DNA of 59,742 bases from the NCBI GenBank assembly GCA_001507915.1, contig LGER01000006.1, positions 1 through 59,742 of the forward strand, given 5' to 3'. This DNA comes from Desulfonauticus sp. 38_4375 (GTDB lineage Bacteria > Desulfobacterota > Desulfovibrionia > Desulfovibrionales > Desulfonatronovibrionaceae). The notes under the pieces are model-generated. The model ran no database searches. It worked only from the letters and a program-made list of their open reading frames with translations, and was not told the origin of the DNA. Positions 9,049 to 17,187 of this stretch are shown here, piece by piece (the stretch's first letter is position 1; every line of letters starts with the position of its first letter). A program made the translations under genes and the position numbers.

Positions 9049-9733
9049 CTTTTATCCTTAATCTATACCCAGTACCTCTTACGGTCTCAATTATGCTGGA
9101 ATAAGCACCAAGTTTAACCCTAAGCCTTCTAATATGCGTATCTACAGTTCTGGCATAGCCATCAAATTCATATCCCCACACTTTATCCAAAAGATATTCT
9201 CTGGATAAAACTGTATTTTTATTTTGTATGAACTCCTTTAATAATTTGAATTCAGTAGAAGTTAAATTTATTTCCTTATTTTGAATAATAAGAGTCATGG
9301 CCTTTAAATCTAAAGACATATCCTTATAGGTCCATACCTCTGTTATCTCTTGTTTATCTGCATATCTTCTCAAAATAGCTTTAATCCGCAAAATAAGCTC
9401 TCGTACACTAAAGGGTTTTACCACATAATCATCTGCACCCAGTTCAAATCCCACCACTTTATCCACTTCTTCTCCCTTGGCCGTAAGCATCAAAATGGGA
9501 ATATGCTTGGTTTTGGAATTCTGCTTTAATTTTTTACAAACTTCCAGCCCACCCATCTTGGGCAGCATAAGGTCTAGAATGATAAGCAAAGGCTGTTCTC
9601 TTTCTGCCTTTTCATACCCCTCCAGACCATCTAAGGCATATAGTGGCTTAAAATTTTCAATCTCTAAATTAAGTCCAATGAGATTGGCAATATCAGGCTC
9701 ATCTTCCACAATCAAAATTTTTCCCTTTTCCAT
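9041..9733 (-). CDS. phoB: Pho regulon response regulator PhoB
   Basis: OmpR/PhoB-type response regulator of 230 residues. The receiver domain has acidic pocket Glu10/Asp11, phospho-acceptor Asp54 (LILDLMLPK) and Lys in MLTAKGEE (about 104). The winged-helix domain from about 130 contains LTSTEFKLLKEF and the recognition helix region RTVDTHIRRLRVKLG. It should bind the Pho-box-like repeats seen in this window after phosphorylation by PhoR. First gene of phoB-phoR-pstB-phoU, with a repeat of that type 45 bases upstream of its start, consistent with autoregulation. Confidence 0.94.
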   Translation of the reverse strand: MEKGKILIVEDEPDIANLIGLNLEIENFKPLYALDGLEGYEKAEREQPLLIILDLMLPKMGGLEVCKKLKQNSKTKHIPILMLTAKGEEVDKVVGFELGADDYVVKPFSVRELILRIKAILRRYADKQEITEVWTYKDMSLDLKAMTLIIQNKEINLTSTEFKLLKEFIQNKNTVLSREYLLDKVWGYEFDGYARTVDTHIRRLRVKLGAYSSIIETVRGTGYRLRIKDE

Positions 9734-9777
9734 AACCCCTTTTCCTCAAACAAGTTCTGCCTTTACTAGAAAAGAAA

Positions 9778-9794
9778 TGTTACATTTTTGTTAC
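9778..9794. promoter_or_regulatory. Pho-box-like repeat between phoB and the alkaline phosphatase gene
   Basis: The plus strand reads TGTTACATTTTTGTTAC: two identical TGTTAC half sites exactly 11 bases apart, the helical period expected for a PhoB direct repeat. On the minus strand they read GTAACA...GTAACA. The spacer at 3894-3910 has almost the same sequence. It lies 45 bases from the phoB start and about 120 bases from the phosphatase start, so it probably controls phoB most directly and may act on both. Confidence 0.6.
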
Positions 9795-9916
9795 TTTTAA
9801 CTGACAATATTAAAACTTTGCTAAAAAAAATATACTCAAAGTTCAACCAATTGTAACTTATTTTTCATGTTTGACCTTTAACTCCTTTATAACTTTTTTA
9901 AGGAGGTGAAAAACAG

Positions 9917-11380
9917 ATGCGAAAAGTAAACCTATTTCTCCTACCTGTGTTTATTTTTCTTTGCTTAGGAACGGCTCTGGCTGCCAATTCAGCTAAATAT
10001 GTATTTTTGTTCATTGGAGATGGAATGGGTATTCCTCAGAGAATGGCTGCCAGGGAATTTGCCCAGGGCAAGTTGATGGTGGACAGGTTTCCAGCCCAGG
10101 GTATTACCACTACCTCTGCGGCTAATCGCTTTATCACAGGTTCAGCAGCAGCGGCTACAGCCATAGCTAGCGGCTATAAAACCAATATTGGGTTTATAGG
10201 TCTCCTACCTGATGGAAACAAAGTTCCCACTTTAGCTGAGCTGGCCAAAAAACGCGGACAAAAAGTAGGAATAATCTCTTCTGTATCCATAGACCACGCT
10301 ACTCCAGCAGGTTTTTATGCCCATGTACCTCAAAGAAGCATGTATTATGAAATTGAACTCCAATTGGCAGAGAGTGGATTTGATTTTTTTGGGGGCGGAG
10401 GATTTAAGGATCCAGAACATAAAAAGAAGAATGGTCCCAGATATGTGGGCAATGCTTATACTTACGCTCAAAAACAAGGATATAAAATAGTTAAGAGCAA
10501 AAAAGAGTTTTTAGCTTTAACACCCAAAAATAACCCTAAAATTTTAGCAATAAATCCCAATTTGCCTGATAGCAAAGCCCTTCCCTATGCCATTGATCGC
10601 ACTCAGGAGGATATTTCTCTGGCTGAATTTACAGAAAAGGCTATTGAACTTCTGGATAATCCCAGAGGATTTTTTATCATGGTGGAAGGCGGGAAAATAG
10701 ACTGGGCCTGCCATGCCAATGATGCCACCACAGCCATAAAAGATACTCTCGCTTTTGACCGGGCTATAAGCAAGGCCTTTGCCTTTTATGAACAACATCC
10801 TCAAGAAACCCTAATCGTAGTCACTGGAGATCACGAATGCGGAGGAATGACCCTGGGTTTTGCAGGAACCAAGTATGAGACCTATTTTCAACTACTGGGA
10901 AGACAAAAAATCTCTTTTAAAAAATTTTCAGACCAGATAGTGCCTCTATTTAAAGAAAAAAACTATTCTTTTGAGCAGATAAAACCTTTTATTACTGAAT
11001 ATTTTGGTCTAAAATTTAAGGGCAATCCCCAACAGGATTTGCTGGTACTATTACCAGAAGAAGTCAACTTTTTGAAACAAGCCTATCTTAAAACTCTAAA
11101 TCCTGAAACTTCTAAAAGTAAAAAAGAATACATTCTCTACGGAAACTATGATCCTCTTACCGTAAGTATAACTCACCTGTTAAATCAAAAAGCAGGCATA
11201 GGCTGGACCTCCTACAAGCATACAGGAGTGCCTGTATCTACAGCAGCTATTGGTGTTTCTGCCCATCTTTTTAATGGCAGCTATGACAATACTCATATTG
11301 CTAAAAAAATAGCTCAAGCCATGGGGTTGGAAAATTTTGCAACCCCTTCTACTAAACAGATATTTAGTTATGCTAACTAA
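9917..11380 (+). CDS. phoA: Alkaline phosphatase, periplasmic
   Basis: Hydrolyses phosphate monoesters to free phosphate in the periplasm under starvation. There are 487 residues with a signal peptide of about 22 residues (ending ALAA). Alkaline phosphatase metal and catalytic sites are visible: Asp35 (IGDGMG), the nucleophile segment TGSAAAATA (Ser76), SIDHATPAGF, EGGKIDWACHAND, TGDHECGG, and the late His in SYKHTG. The residue before the nucleophile is Gly75 where E. coli PhoA has Asp101. The ATG follows AGGAGG at 9901-9906 with good spacing. It diverges from phoB across a Pho-box-like repeat. The symbol is given by function; sequence similarity to E. coli PhoA itself is only family-level. 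Confidence 0.9.
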   Translation: MRKVNLFLLPVFIFLCLGTALAANSAKYVFLFIGDGMGIPQRMAAREFAQGKLMVDRFPAQGITTTSAANRFITGSAAAATAIASGYKTNIGFIGLLPDGNKVPTLAELAKKRGQKVGIISSVSIDHATPAGFYAHVPQRSMYYEIELQLAESGFDFFGGGGFKDPEHKKKNGPRYVGNAYTYAQKQGYKIVKSKKEFLALTPKNNPKILAINPNLPDSKALPYAIDRTQEDISLAEFTEKAIELLDNPRGFFIMVEGGKIDWACHANDATTAIKDTLAFDRAISKAFAFYEQHPQETLIVVTGDHECGGMTLGFAGTKYETYFQLLGRQKISFKKFSDQIVPLFKEKNYSFEQIKPFITEYFGLKFKGNPQQDLLVLLPEEVNFLKQAYLKTLNPETSKSKKEYILYGNYDPLTVSITHLLNQKAGIGWTSYKHTGVPVSTAAIGVSAHLFNGSYDNTHIAKKIAQAMGLENFATPSTKQIFSYAN

Positions 11381-12551
11381 CCCTATCCCCCTCCTTTTAG
11401 GGAGCCGTGTCCTTAACGGCTCCCTAAAAAAAGAACTCATCTTTATTTTTATTCTTACTCTATTTTCTTTTATTTTAGTTTTTCTTCCCAATTCATTTAC
11501 CTTTGCTCCCGGTCAAAGTTTACGCTGTAAAGCTCAGGTGCTAGCAGTGGATAATTCTTTAATTCAAAATTTTGGTTTAATAAAAACAGGAGAACAATTA
11601 TTAACTTTAAAAATACTAAATGGAAAATTTAAAGGTAAAATTATTAAAAGTAATAATATTCTTTTAGGGCATTTAGATAAAGATAAAATTTTTGAGAAAA
11701 ACGACAATGTTCTCCTGGTGCTTAGTTTAAATCCCACAGGAGAAATAGTTTATGCCAATCCTCAAGATTATTATAGATTAGACCTGGAGCTTTTGTTTTT
11801 GGTTATTTTCAGTTTAATACTTATCTTATTTGCTGGTTTTACAGGGATAAAGGCCCTCTTATCTTTTATATTTTCTGCTCTTTGCATCTGGAAAATACTT
11901 ATCCCAGGACTCTTAAAAGGAGTAAACCCCATTCTAATTACCTTTTTTATTACCAGTTTTCTTACCGCAATCATTATTTTTCTTGTGGCAGGCTTTAATA
12001 AAAAAGGGCTTACAGCCTTTTTAGGTAGTATGTTTGGAATAGGAATTACAGCTCTTTTATCCATTTATCTTACCCAAAAAGCCCACTTAAACGGAGCTGT
12101 CCTTCCCTTTGCAGAAACTCTTCTTTATTCTGGATTTGCCCACCTTAATCTAAGCCAGATTTTTATTGGGGCCATTTTTCTTTCCTGTTCTGGAGCTGCT
12201 ATGGATTTGGCCATGGATATTGCAGCCAGCCTACAGGAGTTAAAAAACAAAAATCCTTTACTTTCCTGTAAGGAGCTTATTTTGTCTGGAATAAATGTTG
12301 GTAAATCAGTAGTAGGTACAATGACTACTACTTTACTTTTAGCCTATTCTGGAGGATATATTACCTTACTTATGACCTTTATGGCTCAAAAAACTCCCTG
12401 GATAAATATCTTTAACTTGGTTTATGTAAGTTCAGAGTTTTTTAAAACCATATTGGGAAGCATAGGATTGGTGCTGGTAGCTCCCTTTACCGCTTTAGTG
12501 GGAGGAGTTATTTTTACTAAAAAAATTTACTTAGTAAAATTAAAAAAATAA
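11370..12551 (+). CDS. YibE/F-family multipass membrane protein
   Basis: YibE/F family, biochemical function unknown. There are 393 residues from the ATG at 11370. An N-terminal TM helix is followed by a soluble beta-rich domain of about 95 residues (GQSLRCKAQVLAVD ... NPQDYYRLD), then seven or so hydrophobic helices with GFTGIKALLSF and SCSGAAMDLAMDIAASLQEL, which are family hallmarks. The start codon overlaps the alkaline phosphatase stop, so translation may be coupled. No later in-frame ATG exists before the membrane core. A perfect hairpin lies in codons 9-20. It ends 5 bases from the convergent amidotransferase gene, with no terminator between. Confidence 0.82.
   Translation: MLTNPIPLLLGSRVLNGSLKKELIFIFILTLFSFILVFLPNSFTFAPGQSLRCKAQVLAVDNSLIQNFGLIKTGEQLLTLKILNGKFKGKIIKSNNILLGHLDKDKIFEKNDNVLLVLSLNPTGEIVYANPQDYYRLDLELLFLVIFSLILILFAGFTGIKALLSFIFSALCIWKILIPGLLKGVNPILITFFITSFLTAIIIFLVAGFNKKGLTAFLGSMFGIGITALLSIYLTQKAHLNGAVLPFAETLLYSGFAHLNLSQIFIGAIFLSCSGAAMDLAMDIAASLQELKNKNPLLSCKELILSGINVGKSVVGTMTTTLLLAYSGGYITLLMTFMAQKTPWINIFNLVYVSSEFFKTILGSIGLVLVAPFTALVGGVIFTKKIYLVKLKK
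11395..11429 (+). terminator. Perfect 14-bp hairpin behind the phosphatase gene, inside the next ORF's start
   Basis: Arms 11395-11408 and 11416-11429 pair without mismatch (core GGGAGCCGT/ACGGCTCCC) around a 7-base loop. It begins 15 bases after the phosphatase stop. A run of A rather than T follows, so it is not a textbook plus-strand terminator, although the U-A ends of the stem are typical of one. It lies within the early codons of the YibE/F reading frame and could reduce its expression relative to the phosphatase. Confidence 0.5.
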
Positions 12552-12556
12552 TCAAT

Positions 12557-13249
12557 TTATCTAAAATCCCAAAACTTATCTAATAAAGAAAAAAGATATT
12601 TTTCTAAGATTTTAGCATTTTCCTCACTTTCAGCAAGCATACTTTCTGTATCTTGCACATAAGTTCCACTTAGCTGTAAATCTTCTCCACAATTAGCAAC
12701 TAGATTTTCCACCTCTTTTCTTCCTACTTCCAGGTGAAACTGCAGGCCCAGTCCATTGGGAGGGAAGAAAAAAGCCTGATTAAGACAAGCTTCACTTTTG
12801 GCCAGCCTCAAAGAACCCTTAGGTAAATCAAAGGTATCTCCATGCCATTGAAATACTTTTAACTTTTGAGGAAAATCAACAGTTAAAGGACAGTTAAGGA
12901 CTTCTATAGGCCACCAGCCTATTTCTTTATATTTATTGGGATATACTTTAGCCTTAAGGCTTGCTGCTATTATTTGGGCGCCCAGACAAATACCTAAGAC
13001 CTTTCTCCCCTCTTTTAAGGCCCTGGCCACAAAATCTATTTCTGTACTTAACCAGGGATATTGCAGGCTATCATATACTCCCATGGGACCACCCATAAGA
13101 ATAAGGAAATCAAAATCCAAATCTGAAGGAGGCACTTCTCCCTGGTAAAACCTGGTATAACTAAGAGAGCTTATCTTTTTGATGTATAACCACTTCTCAA
13201 TTAGCCCTATGTCCTCAAAGGACACATGTTGAAAAACCTGTACTTTCAC
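12557..13249 (-). CDS. Type 1 glutamine amidotransferase (GuaA-like)
   Basis: Class I glutamine amidotransferase domain standing alone, 230 residues. The catalytic triad is visible: Cys88 in GICLGAQ, His172 and Glu174 in GLQFHLEV. LMGGPMGVYD near 51-60 is the oxyanion-strand motif. It resembles stand-alone GMP-synthase-like amidotransferases of unknown substrate, sometimes annotated as glutamine amidotransferase or gamma-glutamyl hydrolase-like. The start is GTG and shares its first base with the last base of the thiD-thiN stop, so it is translationally coupled. The physiological substrate cannot be read from the sequence. Confidence 0.88.
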   Translation of the reverse strand: MKVQVFQHVSFEDIGLIEKWLYIKKISSLSYTRFYQGEVPPSDLDFDFLILMGGPMGVYDSLQYPWLSTEIDFVARALKEGRKVLGICLGAQIIAASLKAKVYPNKYKEIGWWPIEVLNCPLTVDFPQKLKVFQWHGDTFDLPKGSLRLAKSEACLNQAFFFPPNGLGLQFHLEVGRKEVENLVANCGEDLQLSGTYVQDTESMLAESEENAKILEKYLFSLLDKFWDFR

Positions 13250-14634
13250 TAATAAGCCTCACCAATCTGCTTTAATTTGCCAAGCAAGTCTTCTTTACTA
13301 TAAGCTAGTACCCTGATCATAGGTTCTTTGCCCTTTTCTCCCGGGTCAGCAATAAATTCAATTTTTTGCCCCTTATTTTCAGCAAATACCTTGGCTACTC
13401 CCCACTCCAGGGTAGAGCCTTCTTTTTCCTTTACTTCTTTGGGCTCATCCTCACGATTAAAAGTAAAAACAGGATATCCAATTTTTCTAATAGCCTCTAA
13501 AATCCTGGGAGAATAGCGAATATTGGCAGCCAAAACTATCCTGGGATCGTATTGGGCAGCAGTAAGAACCACTCTGGCCATATGAGAAGATACCCCAAAT
13601 AAGACTTCACCCCAGAGCAACCTGCCTTCTTTATCTACACTGATTCTTCCCTCAAAACCAGCCACATCCTCTTTATCCTGGGCATAAGGAATGAGCCTTA
13701 CCATGTTCATTCTCACTTCTGGAACCAGAAAACCAAGCTTTTCAGTCAAAAGCTTTTTCTTTAGCCACCATAGATCTTCCAAGGCTCTATAGCGGTTAAC
13801 CTCTTGATAGGTTTTAGCCAAATGATTTACTGGACCTGCACCTTTTCCTAGAGCATAGGCATTTTTAAGGGAAAAAAGTAAAAACTCCCTGGCCTTAGCC
13901 ACACTAAGGGGAATATCCATCCCTTTAGCTAAAAAAGTAGCTATAGCTGCAGAAAGGGTACAGCCTGTACCATGATTGTTAGAAGTAAAAACCTTTGGGC
14001 TTTTAAATTCTATGGTTTTGCCCTCAGGAAAGGCCAAAATATCCACCACTTCCTGTCCATCCTCTGGAAAAAAGTGCCCACCCTTTAACAAAATAGCCTG
14101 ACAACCCAGGGCAAACAGAGATTTTAAGCAGGCTGGAATATCCTTTCTACTTTCAAGCTTTACTCCACTTAAAAGCTCTGCCTCAGGGATATTGGGCGTT
14201 AGCAGGGTGGCCAAAGGCAAGATTTCTTTTTTCAATACCTCTATTGCCTTATCTTGAAGCAATTTATGTCCACTTTGACTCACACAAACAGGATCTACCA
14301 CCAGAGGAACTGACATTTTTTTTAAAAGGGGAGCTAGCTTAAGGATAATCTCTGCATTAAAAAGCATCCCTGTTTTAACAGCCTGAACTTCCAGATCTTC
14401 TCTTACCACTTCCAATTGTTTGGCTACAAAACTGGCTGGAGGAGCTTCAATGGCAAAAACTCCACAGGTATTTTGAGCAGTGAGTGCAGTAATCACAGAA
14501 GCACCATATCCACCCAAAAGCGTAATGGTTTTTAAATCTGCCTGAATCCCTGCTCCTCCGCTCGAGTCAGAGCCAGCTATGGTTAACACCACCGGGATTT
14601 CTGGTCTGTAGGTATTGTCCAACAAAACTTTCAT
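13249..14634 (-). CDS. thiD: ThiD-ThiN fusion: HMP-P kinase and thiamine-phosphate synthase
   Basis: Bifunctional thiamine biosynthesis enzyme of 461 residues. Residues 14-275 are ThiD, which phosphorylates hydroxymethylpyrimidine and its monophosphate: GSDSSGGAGIQADLK near 21-35, KTGML, and the anion hole NNHGTGCTLSAAIA. Residues 285-455 form a ThiN domain (RMNMVRLIPYA, GEVLFGVSSHMARVVLTAAQYDP, AANIRYSP), which replaces ThiE in joining HMP-PP and thiazole phosphate in archaea and some bacteria. No thiamine-pyrophosphate riboswitch is visible upstream. The gene follows glnS by 3 bases. Confidence 0.93.
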   Translation of the reverse strand: MKVLLDNTYRPEIPVVLTIAGSDSSGGAGIQADLKTITLLGGYGASVITALTAQNTCGVFAIEAPPASFVAKQLEVVREDLEVQAVKTGMLFNAEIILKLAPLLKKMSVPLVVDPVCVSQSGHKLLQDKAIEVLKKEILPLATLLTPNIPEAELLSGVKLESRKDIPACLKSLFALGCQAILLKGGHFFPEDGQEVVDILAFPEGKTIEFKSPKVFTSNNHGTGCTLSAAIATFLAKGMDIPLSVAKAREFLLFSLKNAYALGKGAGPVNHLAKTYQEVNRYRALEDLWWLKKKLLTEKLGFLVPEVRMNMVRLIPYAQDKEDVAGFEGRISVDKEGRLLWGEVLFGVSSHMARVVLTAAQYDPRIVLAANIRYSPRILEAIRKIGYPVFTFNREDEPKEVKEKEGSTLEWGVAKVFAENKGQKIEFIADPGEKGKEPMIRVLAYSKEDLLGKLKQIGEAY

Positions 14635-14637
14635 CTC

Positions 14638-16320
14638 CTATTTTTCGCTTAATTTAGCTTCTATTTTAGCCCAGGAATCTTTTAAAGTAACTGTGCGGTT
14701 TAAAACCAGAGACTCAGAAGTAGAGTCCCTGTCCACACAAAAATAACCCACACGCTCAAGCTGAAAAACATCCCCAGGCTTTAAGCCATAAAGAGCAGGC
14801 TCTACCAAGGCCTCCACTTCTTTTAAACTTTCTGGATTTAAAAGTTCTTTAAAACTTTTTCCTTTTTTTTCTTCTAAAGCAGGATTTTCTACTAAAAATA
14901 ACCTGTCATAAAGCCTTACTTTTGCCTTTTTGGCCTTTCTGGCATCTACCCAGTGTAAAGTGCCTTTTACCTTTCTACCATCAGGAGTATACCCCCCTCT
15001 ACTCTCTGGGTCATAAGTACACCTAAGCTCTACAATATTCCCCTGCTCATCTTTAACCACTTCTTCACAAGTAATATAATAAGCATAACGCAACCGCACT
15101 TCCTTACCAGGAGCTAAACGGAAAAACTTTCTGGGAGGATCTTCTCGAAAATCGCTTTTTTCTATATAAATTTCTCTACTAAAAGGAATTTTGCGCTTAC
15201 CTGCACTGGGATCTTCTGGGTTGTTGATGGCCTCCAGCTCTTCTTCCTGCTCCTCTGGATAATTGACAATCACCACTTTTAAAGGCTCTAAAACTCCCAT
15301 AAACCTTAAGGCCCTTTTATTTAAATCCTCACGCACGCAATGCTCCAAAAGGGAATAATCTACCAGATTGTCACTCTTGGCAATGCCTATACGCTCACAA
15401 AAGTCCTTAATCGCTTCTGGAGTATAACCCCTTCTGCGCATTCCAGAAATAGTGGGCATTCTGGGGTCATCCCAGCCAGAAACATAACCCTCCTGTACCA
15501 GAAGATTTAACTTGCGTTTACTCATCACTGTATAGGAAAGGTTAAGCCTGGCAAATTCAATTTGTTGGGGATGACAGGGAGTATTCAACTCATCTAAAAA
15601 CCAATCATAAAGAGGTCTATGATCTTCAAATTCCAGAGTACAAAGGGAATGCGTGATTCCTTCTATGGCATCAGAAAGGCAATGAGCAAAGTCATAAGTG
15701 GGATAAATACACCATTTATCTCCAGTTCGATGATGTCTAATCTTTTTAATTCTATAAATAACAGGATCACGCATATTTAGATTGGGAGAAGACATATCTA
15801 TTTTTGCCCTTAAAACACATTCACCCTCTTCAAATTCTCCATTTTTCATTTTTTCAAAAAGCTCAAGGTTCTCTTCTACACTTCTATTACGATAGGGGCT
15901 TTCTTTTCCTGGTTCAGTCAAAGTACCTCTATATTCTCTAATTTCCTCTGGAGAAAGCTGGCAAACATAGGCTTTTCCTTTTTTAATTAATTCCAGAGCA
16001 TAGTTATAAAATTTTTCAAAATAGTCTGAAGCAAAATATAGATGCTCTCCCCAATCAAAACCCAGCCATTTTACATCTTCTTTAATGGATTCTACATACT
16101 CAGGACTTTCTTTTTCAGGATTGGTATCATCAAAACGCAAATGACACCTTCCTTGATATTCTTCAGCCAGACCAAAATTAAGACAAATGGACTTGGCATG
16201 CCCAATATGTAAATAACCATTGGGTTCTGGAGGAAAACGAGTAATAATCGTTTTGTGCTTACCATCAGCCAGATCTTTCTCAATGATTTGCTTAATGAAA
16301 TTGCTCTTTTTTTCTAACAT
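14638..16320 (-). CDS. glnS: Glutaminyl-tRNA synthetase
   Basis: Charges tRNA-Gln directly with glutamine. There are 560 residues, class I fold: HIGH-type signature [13 protein letters not shown] near 32-44, KMSKS-type VMSKRKL near 265-271, and a C-terminal anticodon-binding beta-barrel region with the family's [19 protein letters not shown]-like segment. The length matches bacterial GlnRS (about 550). Direct GlnRS means this organism need not use Glu-tRNA-Gln amidation for Gln. A sigma-70-like promoter sits in the gap before it, so it can be expressed apart from birA. Confidence 0.96.
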   Translation of the reverse strand: MLEKKSNFIKQIIEKDLADGKHKTIITRFPPEPNGYLHIGHAKSICLNFGLAEEYQGRCHLRFDDTNPEKESPEYVESIKEDVKWLGFDWGEHLYFASDYFEKFYNYALELIKKGKAYVCQLSPEEIREYRGTLTEPGKESPYRNRSVEENLELFEKMKNGEFEEGECVLRAKIDMSSPNLNMRDPVIYRIKKIRHHRTGDKWCIYPTYDFAHCLSDAIEGITHSLCTLEFEDHRPLYDWFLDELNTPCHPQQIEFARLNLSYTVMSKRKLNLLVQEGYVSGWDDPRMPTISGMRRRGYTPEAIKDFCERIGIAKSDNLVDYSLLEHCVREDLNKRALRFMGVLEPLKVVIVNYPEEQEEELEAINNPEDPSAGKRKIPFSREIYIEKSDFREDPPRKFFRLAPGKEVRLRYAYYITCEEVVKDEQGNIVELRCTYDPESRGGYTPDGRKVKGTLHWVDARKAKKAKVRLYDRLFLVENPALEEKKGKSFKELLNPESLKEVEALVEPALYGLKPGDVFQLERVGYFCVDRDSTSESLVLNRTVTLKDSWAKIEAKLSEK

Positions 16321-16365
16321 GTTTACCTATCCTCATCTTTAATGTGGTTGTTAACATAAAAGAAT

Positions 16366-16394
16366 ATTCTAAATAATAGCTACCAAAACCTCAA
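16366..16394 (-). promoter_or_regulatory. Sigma-70-like promoter for glnS
   Basis: Minus strand: TTGAGG (16394-16389), a 17-base spacer, then TAGAAT (16371-16366), matching 4/6 and 5/6 of the consensus hexamers. It lies in the 84-base gap between birA and glnS, about 45 bases before the glnS start. Confidence 0.5.
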
Positions 16395-16404
16395 GAAATT
16401 CTAA

Positions 16405-17145
16405 TCAACTTTTAAAAGCTACAACACTACCATTAAAAAAAGTCTTAATTCTTCCCTTTTCTAACACTAGGAGTTCACCCTTTGGACCCAGTCCAGTCAA
16501 AATACCTTCTGCTCTGGTTTCTCCATCCTCAATCACCACTTTCCTGCCTTGAAAGGCCAAAACCTGATTAATCCTATCTATTAACACCTGAGAATCTTCA
16601 AAAAAATAGGTTGAAGCCAAGTTAAGCAAATGTTGTTTTAATTTCAGCCAGAATTCCAGCACATCCACCTCTGGCAATTCCAAGCTCCCTGCTGGAAAAA
16701 TCCTCTCTTCCAGTTGGGGAGCCTGCTTAAGATTTAAACCAATTCCTGCTAATAACTTATCCTTTCTTTCTTCTAATAAAATTCCACCAACCTTTTTCTC
16801 TTTATAAATCAAATCATTGGGCCACTTTAAGCTTAGGAAAAAGCCCATATTAGCCAAACTTTGCTGGACTAAAAAACCCAAAAATAAGGAACTCAGCTGC
16901 TCCCATTTTCTCAGTGCAGAAAAGAGAATAGAAACATAGAGATTGCCTGGAGGGGAAACCCACTTCCGTCTCCACTGCCCTCGTCCAGCAAATTGTCTTA
17001 AGGCCAAAACAGAATCCAGTTCTTTTAACTCGCCTTTGCCTAAAAGATGCCAGCCCACTTCCATGGTTGACGAACACTCTTGAAAAACATAAATCCTTTG
17101 CCCGGTAGAAAGTTTTTTTATCTTGTCTGCCACTAAATTATCCAT
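16405..17145 (-). CDS. birA: Biotin--[acetyl-CoA-carboxylase] ligase
   Basis: Activates biotin to biotinyl-AMP and attaches it to the carboxyl carrier protein. There are 246 residues with catalytic-domain motifs only: GRGQWRRKWVSPPGNLYVSIL near 74-94 (the GRG(R/Q) biotinyl-AMP loop), LKWPNDLIYKEKKVGGILLE near 107-126, and a C-terminal SH3-like cap ending FFNGSVVAF. The N-terminal DNA-binding helix-turn-helix of E. coli BirA is absent, so it is an enzyme and not a repressor. It diverges from the ATPase gene at 17188 across about 40 bases. Confidence 0.92.
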   Translation of the reverse strand: MDNLVADKIKKLSTGQRIYVFQECSSTMEVGWHLLGKGELKELDSVLALRQFAGRGQWRRKWVSPPGNLYVSILFSALRKWEQLSSLFLGFLVQQSLANMGFFLSLKWPNDLIYKEKKVGGILLEERKDKLLAGIGLNLKQAPQLEERIFPAGSLELPEVDVLEFWLKLKQHLLNLASTYFFEDSQVLIDRINQVLAFQGRKVVIEDGETRAEGILTGLGPKGELLVLEKGRIKTFFNGSVVAFKS

Positions 17146-17187
17146 AAAAGTTACTTAACTTGCTTGCTTTCAAGAGTAAACCCTAAA

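Noticed and set aside
13250-17160. Thiamine riboswitch or T-box leader ahead of thiD-thiN or glnS
   Set aside because: The gaps are 3 and 84 bases, and neither contains the conserved cores of those elements.
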